NCBI RefSeq assembly: GCF_003814875.1
Contig: NZ_RKQF01000001.1
Span: forward strand, 5,766,001 to 5,830,000
DNA length: 64,000 bases
Reading direction: 5' to 3'
From: Streptomyces sp. Ag109_O5-1
Lineage (GTDB): Bacteria; Actinomycetota; Actinomycetes; Streptomycetales; Streptomycetaceae
Position numbers and translations under genes: made by a program. Below, piece after piece: positions 9,849 to 18,316 of the stretch (the first letter of the stretch is position 1; each line of letters begins with the position of its first letter). The notes beneath the pieces are model-generated. The model was not told where the DNA came from. It was given only the letters and a program-made list of their open reading frames with translations, and ran no database searches.

Positions 9849-10280
9849 CCCCGCGGGGTTGTCCAGGAGGCCGCTCGCGGTGCGGTGGATCTTCGCCAGC
9901 GCGCCGAGGAGGTGCTGCCGTTCGGTGTCGGTGAGGTCCGCGGTCACCGCTTCCTCCATCCGCCGGCGCTCCTCCTCGACCGGTCCCTGCAGCGCCCGTC
10001 CGGCGTCGGTGAGCCACAGCCTGACGAGACGGCTGTCGCGGTCGTCGGGGCGCCGGGTGAGCAGTCCGGCGGCCGCCATCCGGGTGGCCATCTTGGTCAC
10101 CGTGGGCGTGGTGACGTGGACCGCCGCCGCGATCTCGCCGGGGGTACGGCCGTCCTTCTCCCAGAGCGCCGCGAGCAGGTGGTTCTGGCCGAGGTGGAGG
10201 CCGTACTCCCGCATGCCGCGGTCGGCCAGGGCCCGAAGGGCCTTGGACGTCTTGCTGTGCAGGTCCAGGAACTCGGACAT
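9843..10280 (-). CDS. MarR-family transcriptional regulator
   Basis: This 145-aa winged-helix regulator has a dimerisation helix at the N-terminus (LHSKTSKALRALADRGMREY), the helix-turn-helix RTPGEIAAAVHVTTPTVTKM, and the beta-wing with the conserved basic tip RRPDDRDSRLVRLWLT. The ATG at 10280 is preferred over one 57 nt upstream because GAAAGG sits 7 nt before it. It is transcribed away from an NmrA-like reductase and converges on the P450/ferredoxin pair. It probably controls one or both; the long inverted repeat in the divergent spacer is a candidate autoregulatory operator. Confidence 0.9.
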   Translation of the reverse strand: MSEFLDLHSKTSKALRALADRGMREYGLHLGQNHLLAALWEKDGRTPGEIAAAVHVTTPTVTKMATRMAAAGLLTRRPDDRDSRLVRLWLTDAGRALQGPVEEERRRMEEAVTADLTDTERQHLLGALAKIHRTASGLLDNPAGS

Positions 10281-10372
10281 CGCGGCCTTTCGGAAAGACG
10301 GCGTACGACGGCCGGGCACGGCCGCCGTACGCCGCACAACCGGCGCCGTCCACCGATCGATTGACGGCTAAT

Positions 10373-10420
10373 CATTTCCCGGCTAACGTCCCGTCCCGCA
10401 AAGTCGTTAACCGGCAAATG
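10373..10420. promoter_or_regulatory. Long inverted repeat in the MarR/NmrA divergent promoter
   Basis: Arms 10373-10388 (CATTTCCCGGCTAACG) and 10405-10420 (CGTTAACCGGCAAATG) pair at 14 of 16 positions around a 16-nt centre, so half-site centres are 32 bp apart. A further GGCTAA lies just upstream (10365-10370). It sits 12 bp before the NmrA-like start and is a candidate MarR operator. Confidence 0.55.
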
Positions 10421-10431
10421 ACAGGGGTGTC

Positions 10432-11328
10432 ATGTTACTGGTCACCGGAGCCACCGGAAACATCGGCCGTGAACTCGTCCGCCAACTCGACGCGCAGGGC
10501 GCCGAGTTCCGCATCCTCGTCCGTGATCCCGACCGCGCCGCCGGCCTGCCGGGCCGGGCCGAACGCATCGTCGGCGACCTGGGCGAACCGGCGACCCTCC
10601 CGCCCGCCTTCGACGGGGCCGACCGGCTGTTCCTGCTCCCCGCGGGCATCGGCATCGACCACACCAGGCATGCCCTCGCCGCCGCCCTGGCCGCGGGAGT
10701 GCGCCACATCGTGCACCTGTCGTCCTGCAACGTCCTCGGCGACCCCATGCCGGCGATGGGCCGCTGGCACCACGAACGCGAGACCCTCGTCCGCGCCTGC
10801 GGCATCCCCGCGACCTTCCTGCGGCCCGGCGGCTTCATGACCAACGCGCTCGACTGGCTGCCCACCCTCCGCGAGGCGGGTTACGTCCTCGACCCGGCCG
10901 GCCCGGGCCGCTACGCGCCGATCGACCCCGCGGACATCGCCGCGGTGGCCGCGCTCGCCCTGACCGAGGACGGCCACCGGGGCGCGGAGTACACCCTGAC
11001 CGGCGCGGAGACGTTCACCCTCGCCGAGCAGGTCGGCGTCCTCGCGGCGGCGGTCGGGGCCGGCATCGAGGTGCGTCCGGTGACCACCCCCGCGGAGGCC
11101 GTGCGGTTCCGCTTCCCCGGCGGAGCGCCGCCCGCCCTCGCCGAGGCTCTCGTCGAGGGGTTCACGCGGATGCGCGCCGACACGGTCGGCCTGCGCACGG
11201 ACACCGTGGAGCGGCTGCTGGCCCGCAAGCCGCGCACCTTCGCCGACTGGTGCACGGCACACGCGGACGTGTTCCGGCGGGCGCTCGGCATCCGGCCGGG
11301 GACGAGCGGGCCGGAATCCTCGGGCTGA
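10432..11328 (+). CDS. NmrA-like NAD(P)-binding reductase (atypical SDR)
   Basis: This 298-aa protein begins directly with the Rossmann motif TGATGNIG (residues 5-12), followed by VRDPDRA at the second strand and the atypical-SDR pattern HLSSCNVLGDP. The C-terminal substrate region includes LRPGGFMTN. Members include NmrA/HSCARG redox sensors and NADPH quinone reductases; which applies cannot be seen. The second codon (10435-10437) is TTA, placing it under bldA control. No clear Shine-Dalgarno precedes it beyond AGGGG, 6 nt upstream. It is divergent from a MarR regulator, a common arrangement for a repressor and its target. Confidence 0.85.
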   Translation: MLLVTGATGNIGRELVRQLDAQGAEFRILVRDPDRAAGLPGRAERIVGDLGEPATLPPAFDGADRLFLLPAGIGIDHTRHALAAALAAGVRHIVHLSSCNVLGDPMPAMGRWHHERETLVRACGIPATFLRPGGFMTNALDWLPTLREAGYVLDPAGPGRYAPIDPADIAAVAALALTEDGHRGAEYTLTGAETFTLAEQVGVLAAAVGAGIEVRPVTTPAEAVRFRFPGGAPPALAEALVEGFTRMRADTVGLRTDTVERLLARKPRTFADWCTAHADVFRRALGIRPGTSGPESSG

Positions 11329-11343
11329 AGCCCGGAGAGCACG

Positions 11344-12480
11344 TCAGTTCAGGCCGATCGCCGCGCAGGCCGCCTTGTACTTCGCGGTGCAGATGTCGCC
11401 GACGGTGTAGACGCCGTCCGCGATCACCGTGTCCTTGATGTTGTTCCTGGTGAGGGCGACCACCGGCACGAGCGTCGCGGGGATGTCCTTCTCGGTCGGG
11501 CTGTCGACCTTGTCCTGGGTCAGCGCGTCGTACTGGATGTCCTTGCCCTGCACCTTGTACACCGCCATCTCCGCGGCGTCGGTGGCCTCTTCCAGGAACG
11601 ACTTGTACACCGTCATGTACTGCTCGCCCGAGACGACCCGCTGCACCGCGTCCAGGTTCGCGTCCTGCCCGGTGACCGGCGGGATCTTGGTGGCCCCCGC
11701 CTGCTTCATCGCGTCGATGACGGCGCCGGCCATGCCGTCGTTGGCGGAGTAGACGGCGGCGATGTTGCCGAGGCCGACGGCCTGGATCGCCTTCCTCATG
11801 TTGGCCTCGGCGACCGCGGGCGACCACTTGTCGGTGTCGTACTCCTTGGCGATCTGGACCTTGCCCTTGAGCTCACCGAGGGCGCCGTCCTTGAACTTCC
11901 CCGTGTTCGGGTCCGCCGGATCGCCGTTCATCATGACGATCTTGCTGGTGGCGGCCTTGCTGCCGAGCGCCTCGACGATGGCGCGGGCCTGTACCTCGCC
12001 GACGAGTTCGTTGTCGTGCGAGACATAGGCGTCGATGGGGCCCTGGGCGAGCCGGTCGTAGGCGATGACGGGGATCCCGCCGTCCTTCGCCTTCTGCACG
12101 TCCGGCGCGATCGCCTTGGCGTCCAGCGCGTCCACCACGATGATGTCGACCTTCTTGGACACCATCGCCTGGAACTGCCGGCTCTGCTTGTCCTGGCTCG
12201 CCTCGGCGTTGGCGTAGTCGACCTTGGCCTTGCCGTGCGTGAGGGAGGCGACCTCCTTCTTGAAGATGGGGTAGTCGAAGGCCTCGAACCGGGCGGTGTC
12301 CTTGTCGGGCAGGAGCAGTCCCACCGTGATGTCGTCGCCCTTGCCCGGGGACGCGGAGCCGCTGCTGCCGCCGATGCCGTCGACGACACCGCACGCGGTG
12401 AGCGACAAGGCGGAGGCGGAGGCGGCCAGGGCCATCGCGAAACGAGGCAAGGGGGTGCCACAGAAAGCAGGAGCGCTCAC
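11344..12480 (-). CDS. Sugar ABC transporter substrate-binding lipoprotein (XylF-like)
   Basis: This 378-aa protein has a lipoprotein signal peptide ending in the lipobox LTAC-G (Cys near residue 30). A type-I periplasmic binding fold of the ribose/xylose class follows (DITVGLLLPDKDTARFEAFD, VDIIVVDALDAKAIAP, IPVIAYDRLAQG, AVYSANDGMAGAVIDAM, GQDANLDAVQRV). In this family it binds a sugar, often xylose, and hands it to an ABC permease. The GTG at 12480 has GGAAGG 7 nt upstream. No permease or ATPase is adjacent, so it is an orphan here. A 3' remnant of a sugar ABC ATPase lies 24 kb away. It converges on the NmrA-like gene with only 15 bp between stops. Confidence 0.9.
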   Translation of the reverse strand: MSAPAFCGTPLPRFAMALAASASALSLTACGVVDGIGGSSGSASPGKGDDITVGLLLPDKDTARFEAFDYPIFKKEVASLTHGKAKVDYANAEASQDKQSRQFQAMVSKKVDIIVVDALDAKAIAPDVQKAKDGGIPVIAYDRLAQGPIDAYVSHDNELVGEVQARAIVEALGSKAATSKIVMMNGDPADPNTGKFKDGALGELKGKVQIAKEYDTDKWSPAVAEANMRKAIQAVGLGNIAAVYSANDGMAGAVIDAMKQAGATKIPPVTGQDANLDAVQRVVSGEQYMTVYKSFLEEATDAAEMAVYKVQGKDIQYDALTQDKVDSPTEKDIPATLVPVVALTRNNIKDTVIADGVYTVGDICTAKYKAACAAIGLN

Positions 12481-12790
12481 ATCAGCGCCTTCCGGGTGGG
12501 GCGAGCATCATGCGCCGGCGGATGATGTGAACGAAGCAAACGGGTAACTACCGAGTAGGTCAAGACGTAAGGACATTAAGGCTGTTGGGGAATTCTGTGC
12601 GCATCGATGGGAGATGCTGTGACCGGATGAGAATTCCGCAGTTCAGAGGCGGTTCACCGGTAAGTCGCCGCGCATTTCGGCGTGTTCGTGATGTCGGCCC
12701 GCCTCGGAAATTTGGACGATCGGGCAACGGCCCCGCACTGTCCGGCACTTCGCTGCTGCAAGATCCGACCCGCCGGACGGGTCCTGTATC
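12481..12790. other. Spacer between binding protein and DUF402 gene
   Basis: No gene is visible in this 310-bp stretch. It holds the promoter side of the binding-protein gene and a matched pair GGAATTCT (12589-12596) and AGAATTCC (12630-12637), inverted with centres 41 bp apart. This could be regulatory, though GAATTC is itself palindromic and the pair may be chance. Confidence 0.4.
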
Positions 12791-13456
12791 TCAGAGGAGT
12801 CCGGCGGTCAGGGCGTCGGCGGGCAGCGCGGGGGCCGGCCGGCCGGGCTCGGGGCACCAGTCGCGATGGCCGGCATCGTCGGCGAACGGTCCCGCCCCTT
12901 GCGCGATCATCGCCACCGCTTCCTCGCGGGCCCGCTCCACCGCCCGGTGATCGGCCTCGCTCACCACGCCCAGCCGGCGGCCGTGCTCGTACTCGTCCTC
13001 GTCCTTCCAGTCCCATCGCGACAGGTCGGGGGCGATCACCAGGTCCAGGAGGAGGTCGAAGGTATCGAAGCCGATGGCCGTGCGCCGCATGGGCCGTTGG
13101 AAGTTGACGTACCAGTGGGCCAACCGCTGGCCGTCGGAGGCGTCGTAGAACGCGTTCACGCTGAACCAGGTGCCCGGCGGCACCCATTGCAGATGGGCCG
13201 TGTCCCGCCACGACCAGCGGCCGAGCCGCCAGCTCCCCTGGGCCAGGTTCGGCAGCGCCCGGACCCGCGCGGTGTGGTCACCCGTCAACAGCCACTCGAT
13301 CCAGGAGGTCGGCACCAGGAGCTCGGCGCCGGGCCGGCAGCCGAGGACGAGCGCCTCGGCGGAGTCCTCGACGACCCGGAACGCGTGGGCGCTCCACACC
13401 CTGCGCCGGAACACATCACGCCGGACGGCGGTCTCACCCGGCCGGAACGTTCGCAC
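12791..13456 (-). CDS. DUF402 domain protein
   Basis: This 221-aa cytoplasmic protein has the DUF402 barrel signature of paired aromatic strands (TWFSVNAFYDASDGQRLAHWYVNFQRP, then GFDTFDLLLDLVIAPD and a WKDEDE-type acidic loop). In S. aureus the family member Sa1684/Ntdp is a nucleotide tri/diphosphatase and a Streptomyces member (FomD) hydrolyses CMP-fosfomycin-type esters. A phosphohydrolase role is plausible but unproven here. GTG at 13456 is chosen because AGGAGG lies 6 nt upstream; longer in-frame starts lack an RBS. It has no obvious operon partner. Confidence 0.8.
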   Translation of the reverse strand: MRTFRPGETAVRRDVFRRRVWSAHAFRVVEDSAEALVLGCRPGAELLVPTSWIEWLLTGDHTARVRALPNLAQGSWRLGRWSWRDTAHLQWVPPGTWFSVNAFYDASDGQRLAHWYVNFQRPMRRTAIGFDTFDLLLDLVIAPDLSRWDWKDEDEYEHGRRLGVVSEADHRAVERAREEAVAMIAQGAGPFADDAGHRDWCPEPGRPAPALPADALTAGLL

Positions 13457-13630
13457 GGAGCGCCTCCTGACGGCCGGACCCCCAGTCGGCCTCGGTCGTG
13501 AGCGTCTAACGGGAACGCCATTCTGGCCCGGCCCACCCTTCGCCGGAAGCACTGCCCGAGCGGTGGTTCGTGCAGGGGGTGGCCAGCTCGGCGGTCAAGG
13601 GCTGAGCCTCCCCGAGGGGCACCGCGGGGG

Positions 13631-14629
13631 TCACTCCGCCTTCGGCGGTGCGGTGCTCGCGCGGATCACCAGTTCCGGGTCGAAGAGGAGCTCGCCGACG
13701 GGGACCTCGCGGTTGCCCAGCAGGGCCAGGACGCTGCGAGCCACCTCGGGGGCCAGCCGGTCGGCGGGCTGGCGGACCGTGGTGAGCGGGGGGTCGACGA
13801 AGTCCATGATCATGGAGCCGTCGTAGCCGACCACCGAGACCTCGCCCGGGACGTCGTAACCCTGCCGGCGCGCGCCGCGGATCGCGCCGAGGGCCATGTA
13901 GTCGCTGGCGGCGACGACGGCCGTGGCACCGCGGCCGAGGAGGGAGACCGCGGCCGACTGGCCGCCCTCCACGGTGTAGGACTGCCGGACCACCCACTGC
14001 TCCGGGTCCGCGATCCCGCGCCGGGCGAGCGAGGCGACGAAGCCGCTGACCCGGCGGTCCGCCGGGCGGTTGCCGACGGGACCCGAGGCCATGCCGATCC
14101 TGCGGTGCCCGAGCCGGTACAGGTGGTCGACGGCGAGCTCGGCGGCCAGCAGGTCGTCGGTGGAGAAGACGGGGGCCTCGCAGCCGCCCTCGAACTGGCC
14201 GTTGACCCCGACGAACGGGATCCGGCGGGAGCGCAGCAGTTCGTACGCCTCCGGGTCCGCGCCCTCGATGGTGTTGCTGGCGGAGAGGAAGACGACCGCG
14301 GCGATGCCCCGGTCGGCCAGCGAGGTCACGTAGTCCAGCTCCTGCACCCCGCCGGGGAAGCACGGGCACAGGATGGTCTTCAGGCCGTGCGGGGCGAGGG
14401 TGGCCTCGATGCGTTCGCAGACGTCGGCGAAGAACGGGTTGGAGACCAGCTCGGTGACGACCGCGACGAGCTGTCCCTGCGTCTGCCGCTCGTAGCCGAG
14501 GTCGGCCATCGCCTGCTCGACCGCCTCGCGGGTCTTGCGGGACACGCCCTGGCGCCGGTTGATGACCCGGCTGACCGTGGCCTCGCTCACCTGCGCCCGG
14601 TCCGCGACCTCGGTGATGCCGACCTTCAT
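13631..14629 (-). CDS. LacI-family transcriptional regulator
   Basis: This 332-aa repressor starts with the LacI DNA-binding domain (ITEVADRAQVSEATVSRVIN, hinge near residues 48-58). A periplasmic-binding-like sugar-sensing core follows (AAVVFLSASNTIEG, PFVGVNGQFEGG, RRIGMASGPVGNRPADRRVSGF, GEVSVVGYDGS, LTTVRQP). The ATG at 14629 has GGAGGAAACC just upstream; the earlier in-frame ATG does not. It is divergent from a secreted glycosidase and is its likely local regulator. Direct repeats in the 201-bp spacer are candidate operators. Confidence 0.93.
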   Translation of the reverse strand: MKVGITEVADRAQVSEATVSRVINRRQGVSRKTREAVEQAMADLGYERQTQGQLVAVVTELVSNPFFADVCERIEATLAPHGLKTILCPCFPGGVQELDYVTSLADRGIAAVVFLSASNTIEGADPEAYELLRSRRIPFVGVNGQFEGGCEAPVFSTDDLLAAELAVDHLYRLGHRRIGMASGPVGNRPADRRVSGFVASLARRGIADPEQWVVRQSYTVEGGQSAAVSLLGRGATAVVAASDYMALGAIRGARRQGYDVPGEVSVVGYDGSMIMDFVDPPLTTVRQPADRLAPEVARSVLALLGNREVPVGELLFDPELVIRASTAPPKAE

Positions 14630-14692
14630 GCGGTTTCCTCCGTCCCCCGTCGTGCGGACCTCCACACATTACTTTGCCCGGCACCCGCCCAC

Positions 14693-14736
14693 TTGCAAGA
14701 TTTCGATGAAGACTTTCAGTCCTGTTGCAGGATTTC
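14693..14736. promoter_or_regulatory. Direct repeats in the LacI/glycosidase promoter
   Basis: TTGCAAGATTTC (14693-14704) and TTGCAGGATTTC (14725-14736) match at 11 of 12 bases and lie 32 bp apart, three helical turns on the same face. They are candidate binding sites for the divergent LacI protein. Confidence 0.45.
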
Positions 14737-14830
14737 TATGCATGACCATTGAACGGCCTCTTCCGCCCCTGTTAGCTTTCCGCCACGACTCGGCCGCCCC
14801 GCCCGCCGTAGCTGAAGACCGGGAGAACCG

Positions 14831-16657
14831 ATGAAGCCCTCAAGGTTCATGCTGCTCACCGCCGTTGCCCTGCTCACGCCGCTCGTCCCCGCCGCCTCCG
14901 CGACCGCGGGACCGCGTGCCGCCGCCGACTCCCGACCCCAACTCGCCCTGCCCGACCCGGGTTTCGAGAACGGCGGGGTGGGCTGGACCTTCAGCGCCGG
15001 CGCCGGGGTCGGCGAAGGGAACGTCCACAGCGGTTCCCGCTTCCTCTACCTCGACGCCGGCACGGGCAAGTGGGCCGCCCAGACCATCACCGCGCCCCGG
15101 GACGGCAGTTACGACTTCTCGGCGTGGATAGGCAGCGCCGGCACCGGCGGTACGTACACGATCCGGCGCAACGGCGAGACCGTCGGCACGGTCGACCTGC
15201 CGCAGCGCCCCACCTACGCCCGGTACACCATCAGCCGCGTCGATCTGAAGGCCGGCGACCGGCTGGAGATCGTCTTCGGCTCGGGCAGCGCCTGGGTCAA
15301 CGCCGACGAGTACCACACCAGCGGCACCGGCACCGCGCCGTACGGGCCCACCTACTGGGCCGGATACGCCAACCGCAGCGCGTACTACTCCCGGGACATG
15401 ACCCACCAGCTGGCCGGCGCCCATCTCATCGGCCTCGACACCGAGAACGAGACGATGCTCCGCTCGTACGCGGCGTCGGCCACCGCCGGGGACGAGTACT
15501 TCCCGGTGTGGTCCCTCAACTTCGACGCCAAGACGTACCTGAGCATCGACTACCACAGCCCGGACGACTACGTGCGCGAGGTGCCTGCCGTCTTCGAACT
15601 CGTCGAGAAGGCCGCCCAGGCGTACCTCTGGACCGGCGACCGCAGATACGTCGACGACCCGGTGCTGTGGGACTACTACCGGCACACCACCGAACAGTTC
15701 ATCGACCTGCACAACAGCACCGTTCCCAACGGCAAGGTGAAGGTCGCCGAGGGCACCGGCAACGGCATCTTCGCCGGCGCCGCCAGCTACAACGAGCAGG
15801 ACGGCGACAACCTAGCCGAGGCCGGGGACACCATCGCCTCGGAGTACCAGGCGTATCTGGCGATGGACGTGCTCGCGCGCGGCAAGGGCGACACCGCGCT
15901 GGCGAAGAAGTACGACCGCAAGGCCGCCGATCTGAAGGCGTACTTCAACGACACCTGGAGCGGCACCGGCAGCGGCGCCGGCATGGTCCGCGCGTACACC
16001 ACCTCCGGCACCCCGGTCACCGGCTGGGGCAAGGAGAACAGCGTGTTCATGCCGATGAAGCAGATCATCGACCCCGGCCCGCGCAACGACGCCTACCTCG
16101 ACTACATCCAGACCGAGGAGCTGGGGCCGAACGGCTCGCCCAACATCGAGTCGACGACGTACCTGCCCGACATGTTCTTCAGGAACAACCGCGCCGATAC
16201 CGCGTGGTGGTGGATGAAGAAGATCTACGGCGAGCGGGATCTGCAGCACGTCAACTCCGGCCAGGGCCCCGACGGCGACTACCCCGAGGTGTCGTTCACC
16301 CTGGTCAGCCAGACGGTCCAGGGCCTGATGGGCATCACCCCGAACGCGGCGGCCCACCAGGTGACCACCGAGTCACGGCTGCCGTCCGGCATGAAGTGGC
16401 TCCGGGTCGCGGACATCCCGGTCGGCAAGGACACCATCACCGTGCGGCACGACGGCGCGACCAGGACCACCCTGACGAACAACGCCCGGCACGGCTCCTA
16501 CATCTGGGAGGCCCGCTTCCCCGGCGTCCACAAGAGGATCACCGTCGACGGCGTCCCGCAGCGGGCGCGCACCAAGACGGTCGACGGTGTGACGTACACG
16601 TACGCGACACCGGTGGTGCCGGCGGGGGCGACGGCGATGGTGCAGGTGACGGGCTGA
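14831..16657 (+). CDS. Secreted (alpha/alpha)6-barrel-type glycosidase with N-terminal carbohydrate-binding-like domain
   Basis: This 608-aa protein has a Sec signal peptide (residues 1-27, cleavage near ASATA-G). A beta-sandwich comes next (LPDPGFENGGVGWTFSAGAG onward, to about 160), like the CBM-type modules that open with DPGFE. A helical catalytic region (about 175-520) has the aromatic repeats typical of six-hairpin glycosidases (YFPVWSLNFDAKTYLSIDYHSPDDYVREVP, NESVF-like KENSVFMPMKQI, ADTAWWWMKKIYGERD). A small beta domain follows. I do not recognise the exact GH family. It is divergent from a LacI regulator, so sugar induction is likely. A 16-bp-stem terminator follows. Confidence 0.75.
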   Translation: MKPSRFMLLTAVALLTPLVPAASATAGPRAAADSRPQLALPDPGFENGGVGWTFSAGAGVGEGNVHSGSRFLYLDAGTGKWAAQTITAPRDGSYDFSAWIGSAGTGGTYTIRRNGETVGTVDLPQRPTYARYTISRVDLKAGDRLEIVFGSGSAWVNADEYHTSGTGTAPYGPTYWAGYANRSAYYSRDMTHQLAGAHLIGLDTENETMLRSYAASATAGDEYFPVWSLNFDAKTYLSIDYHSPDDYVREVPAVFELVEKAAQAYLWTGDRRYVDDPVLWDYYRHTTEQFIDLHNSTVPNGKVKVAEGTGNGIFAGAASYNEQDGDNLAEAGDTIASEYQAYLAMDVLARGKGDTALAKKYDRKAADLKAYFNDTWSGTGSGAGMVRAYTTSGTPVTGWGKENSVFMPMKQIIDPGPRNDAYLDYIQTEELGPNGSPNIESTTYLPDMFFRNNRADTAWWWMKKIYGERDLQHVNSGQGPDGDYPEVSFTLVSQTVQGLMGITPNAAAHQVTTESRLPSGMKWLRVADIPVGKDTITVRHDGATRTTLTNNARHGSYIWEARFPGVHKRITVDGVPQRARTKTVDGVTYTYATPVVPAGATAMVQVTG

Positions 16658-16680
16658 CACGGGCCCCGGACGTTCTTGCA

Positions 16681-16717
16681 CGCGTACGGCCCGGGTGCGG
16701 AACCCGGGCCGTACGCG
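16681..16717. terminator. Bidirectional terminator between glycosidase and S53 peptidase
   Basis: A perfect 16-bp stem (16681-16696 with 16702-16717) closes a 5-nt loop, between the two convergent stops. It can serve both genes. Confidence 0.92.
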
Positions 16718-16735
16718 CGTGCCGTACCGACGACG

Positions 16736-18088
16736 TCAGTGCCGCGCGCCCTCCTTGGCGAGGGCCGAGACGAAGCGCAGGGCGTCCACGGTGCCCACGC
16801 CGGTGGCGAGGTCGTAGCCCTTGACGGCCTTGTAGCCGGTCACGCCCTGGTAGCTGTTGTTCGTGCCGTCCTTGACATCGACGATGCCGGTGCCGTTGGA
16901 GTGGTACGAGTAGAGGTCGTACAGGGCCTTCTGGATGTTGCCCAGCCGCTGGCCCGCCAGCTGGTCGGCGAGGGCCACGATGCCCGAGAAGAGCGGGGTG
17001 GCCTCGCTGGTGCCGCCGCTGACGTCCCAGCCGACGGCGGTCGGGTCGAAGCTGGAGTAGATCCAGGCACCGCCGTTGACCGCGGCGGACATCGAGATGT
17101 CCGGGGTGCCGCGGCGGGTGCCGACGACGTTCTTCACCCCGTTCTGGAAGGCCGGGCGGGTGAACACGTGGGACTGGCCGCCACCGCCGGAGCCGTAGTC
17201 GTTGTAGACGCTGTCCGGCTTGACGCGCCGGCCCTTGTCGTCCAGGTGGAGCTGGGTGCCGCCGATCGAGGTGACCAGCGGGTCCGAGGACGGCCAGGAG
17301 TTGACGCGCTTCTTGTAGTACGTCTTGCCGTCGGCCTGGAGGTCGGTGGCGCCGCCGTCACCGGAGGCGGCGAGCACGGTGACGTGCTTGCGGTTGGCGT
17401 CCTGGAAGGCGTAGCGCAGCTTCTTGATGCTGGAGAAGTCGCCCTTGGCGAAGCCGGGGAAGGTGTTCTCCGTGGCGCCGAAGCTCTGGCTGATGACGTC
17501 GCCGACACCGTGGTCGATCATGTACTTCTCGGCGTCCATCATCTCCGGCAGACCGGTGGTGCCCTCGGTCTCGGAGACCGCCGTCTCCACCACGACGATC
17601 TTCGCGGCGGGCGCGACCGCGTGCGCCATCTCGACGTCCAGGGTGGTCTCGCCGGCCCAGCCCGTCATGTCGGAGTTCTTGGGGTCGAAGGCGGGCACGT
17701 GCCCCCACTTGACGACCTTCACCTTGGTGCTGGGCAGCCCGAACTGCTTGCTGTAGACGTCGAGGTCGTGCTGGACGGTCGGGGAACCGTACGAGTCGAC
17801 GATGACGATGGTGCGCCCCTTGCCCGTGACACCGTCGCGGTAGAGGGCGTTGAGGTCGTACGCGGTGCGGTACTGGAGCGGCGTGTAGCAGTTGATGTGC
17901 CACTTGGTCTGGCACTGCTCGCTGGTCAGCGGGCTGCTCACGCCATGGACCAGGGTGTGTCCGGCGACGGCGGGTACCGCGAGGGTGTGCGGTACGGAAG
18001 TGGGCGCGGCGGCCGTCAGCGCGGTGGCCGCGAGGGCGGCGACGGACGTGGCGGCCGCGACGCGCAGCCCGGTACGGGCTATGTGCAT
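16736..18088 (-). CDS. Secreted S53 (sedolisin) serine-carboxyl peptidase without prodomain
   Basis: This 450-aa protein has a signal peptide (about 1-30), and its catalytic domain starts almost at once (YTPLQYRTAYDLNALYRDGVTGKGRTIVIVDSYG). Catalytic residues can be placed: Glu147 and Asp151 in WAGETTLDVE, oxyanion Asp244 in ASGDGGA, and Ser361 in SGGTSEATP. Sedolisins normally carry an activation propeptide of roughly 180-200 residues before this domain; only about 35 residues separate the signal region from it here. The ATG at 18088 has GGGGG just upstream and is preferred over ATGs 36-57 nt earlier. It is monocistronic between a shared terminator and a divergent PAP2 gene. Confidence 0.9.
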   Translation of the reverse strand: MHIARTGLRVAAATSVAALAATALTAAAPTSVPHTLAVPAVAGHTLVHGVSSPLTSEQCQTKWHINCYTPLQYRTAYDLNALYRDGVTGKGRTIVIVDSYGSPTVQHDLDVYSKQFGLPSTKVKVVKWGHVPAFDPKNSDMTGWAGETTLDVEMAHAVAPAAKIVVVETAVSETEGTTGLPEMMDAEKYMIDHGVGDVISQSFGATENTFPGFAKGDFSSIKKLRYAFQDANRKHVTVLAASGDGGATDLQADGKTYYKKRVNSWPSSDPLVTSIGGTQLHLDDKGRRVKPDSVYNDYGSGGGGQSHVFTRPAFQNGVKNVVGTRRGTPDISMSAAVNGGAWIYSSFDPTAVGWDVSGGTSEATPLFSGIVALADQLAGQRLGNIQKALYDLYSYHSNGTGIVDVKDGTNNSYQGVTGYKAVKGYDLATGVGTVDALRFVSALAKEGARH

Positions 18089-18316
18089 GGATCCCCCAGA
18101 GATCTCGGCATGGTCTCCGCGCATCCCATCGAATGGGTCATGCACAGTTCAAGACCGTTGAACCGACGATGCCGAACCCTTTACCCGGCGATGGCCACCG
18201 GAGCCTCGCTCTGAACTTCAGGAGAACGAGGACGCAACCCTGGAGGCGTCTTTAGGGTCTATCCCTCACGTACAGGCTTTTCTTAACAAGGAAATATCTA
18301 ACAAATCGGCCAAACG

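Noticed and set aside
12585..12950. Possible small gene in the spacer before the DUF402 gene
   Set aside because: It has no RBS or family features and runs antisense into the DUF402 gene.
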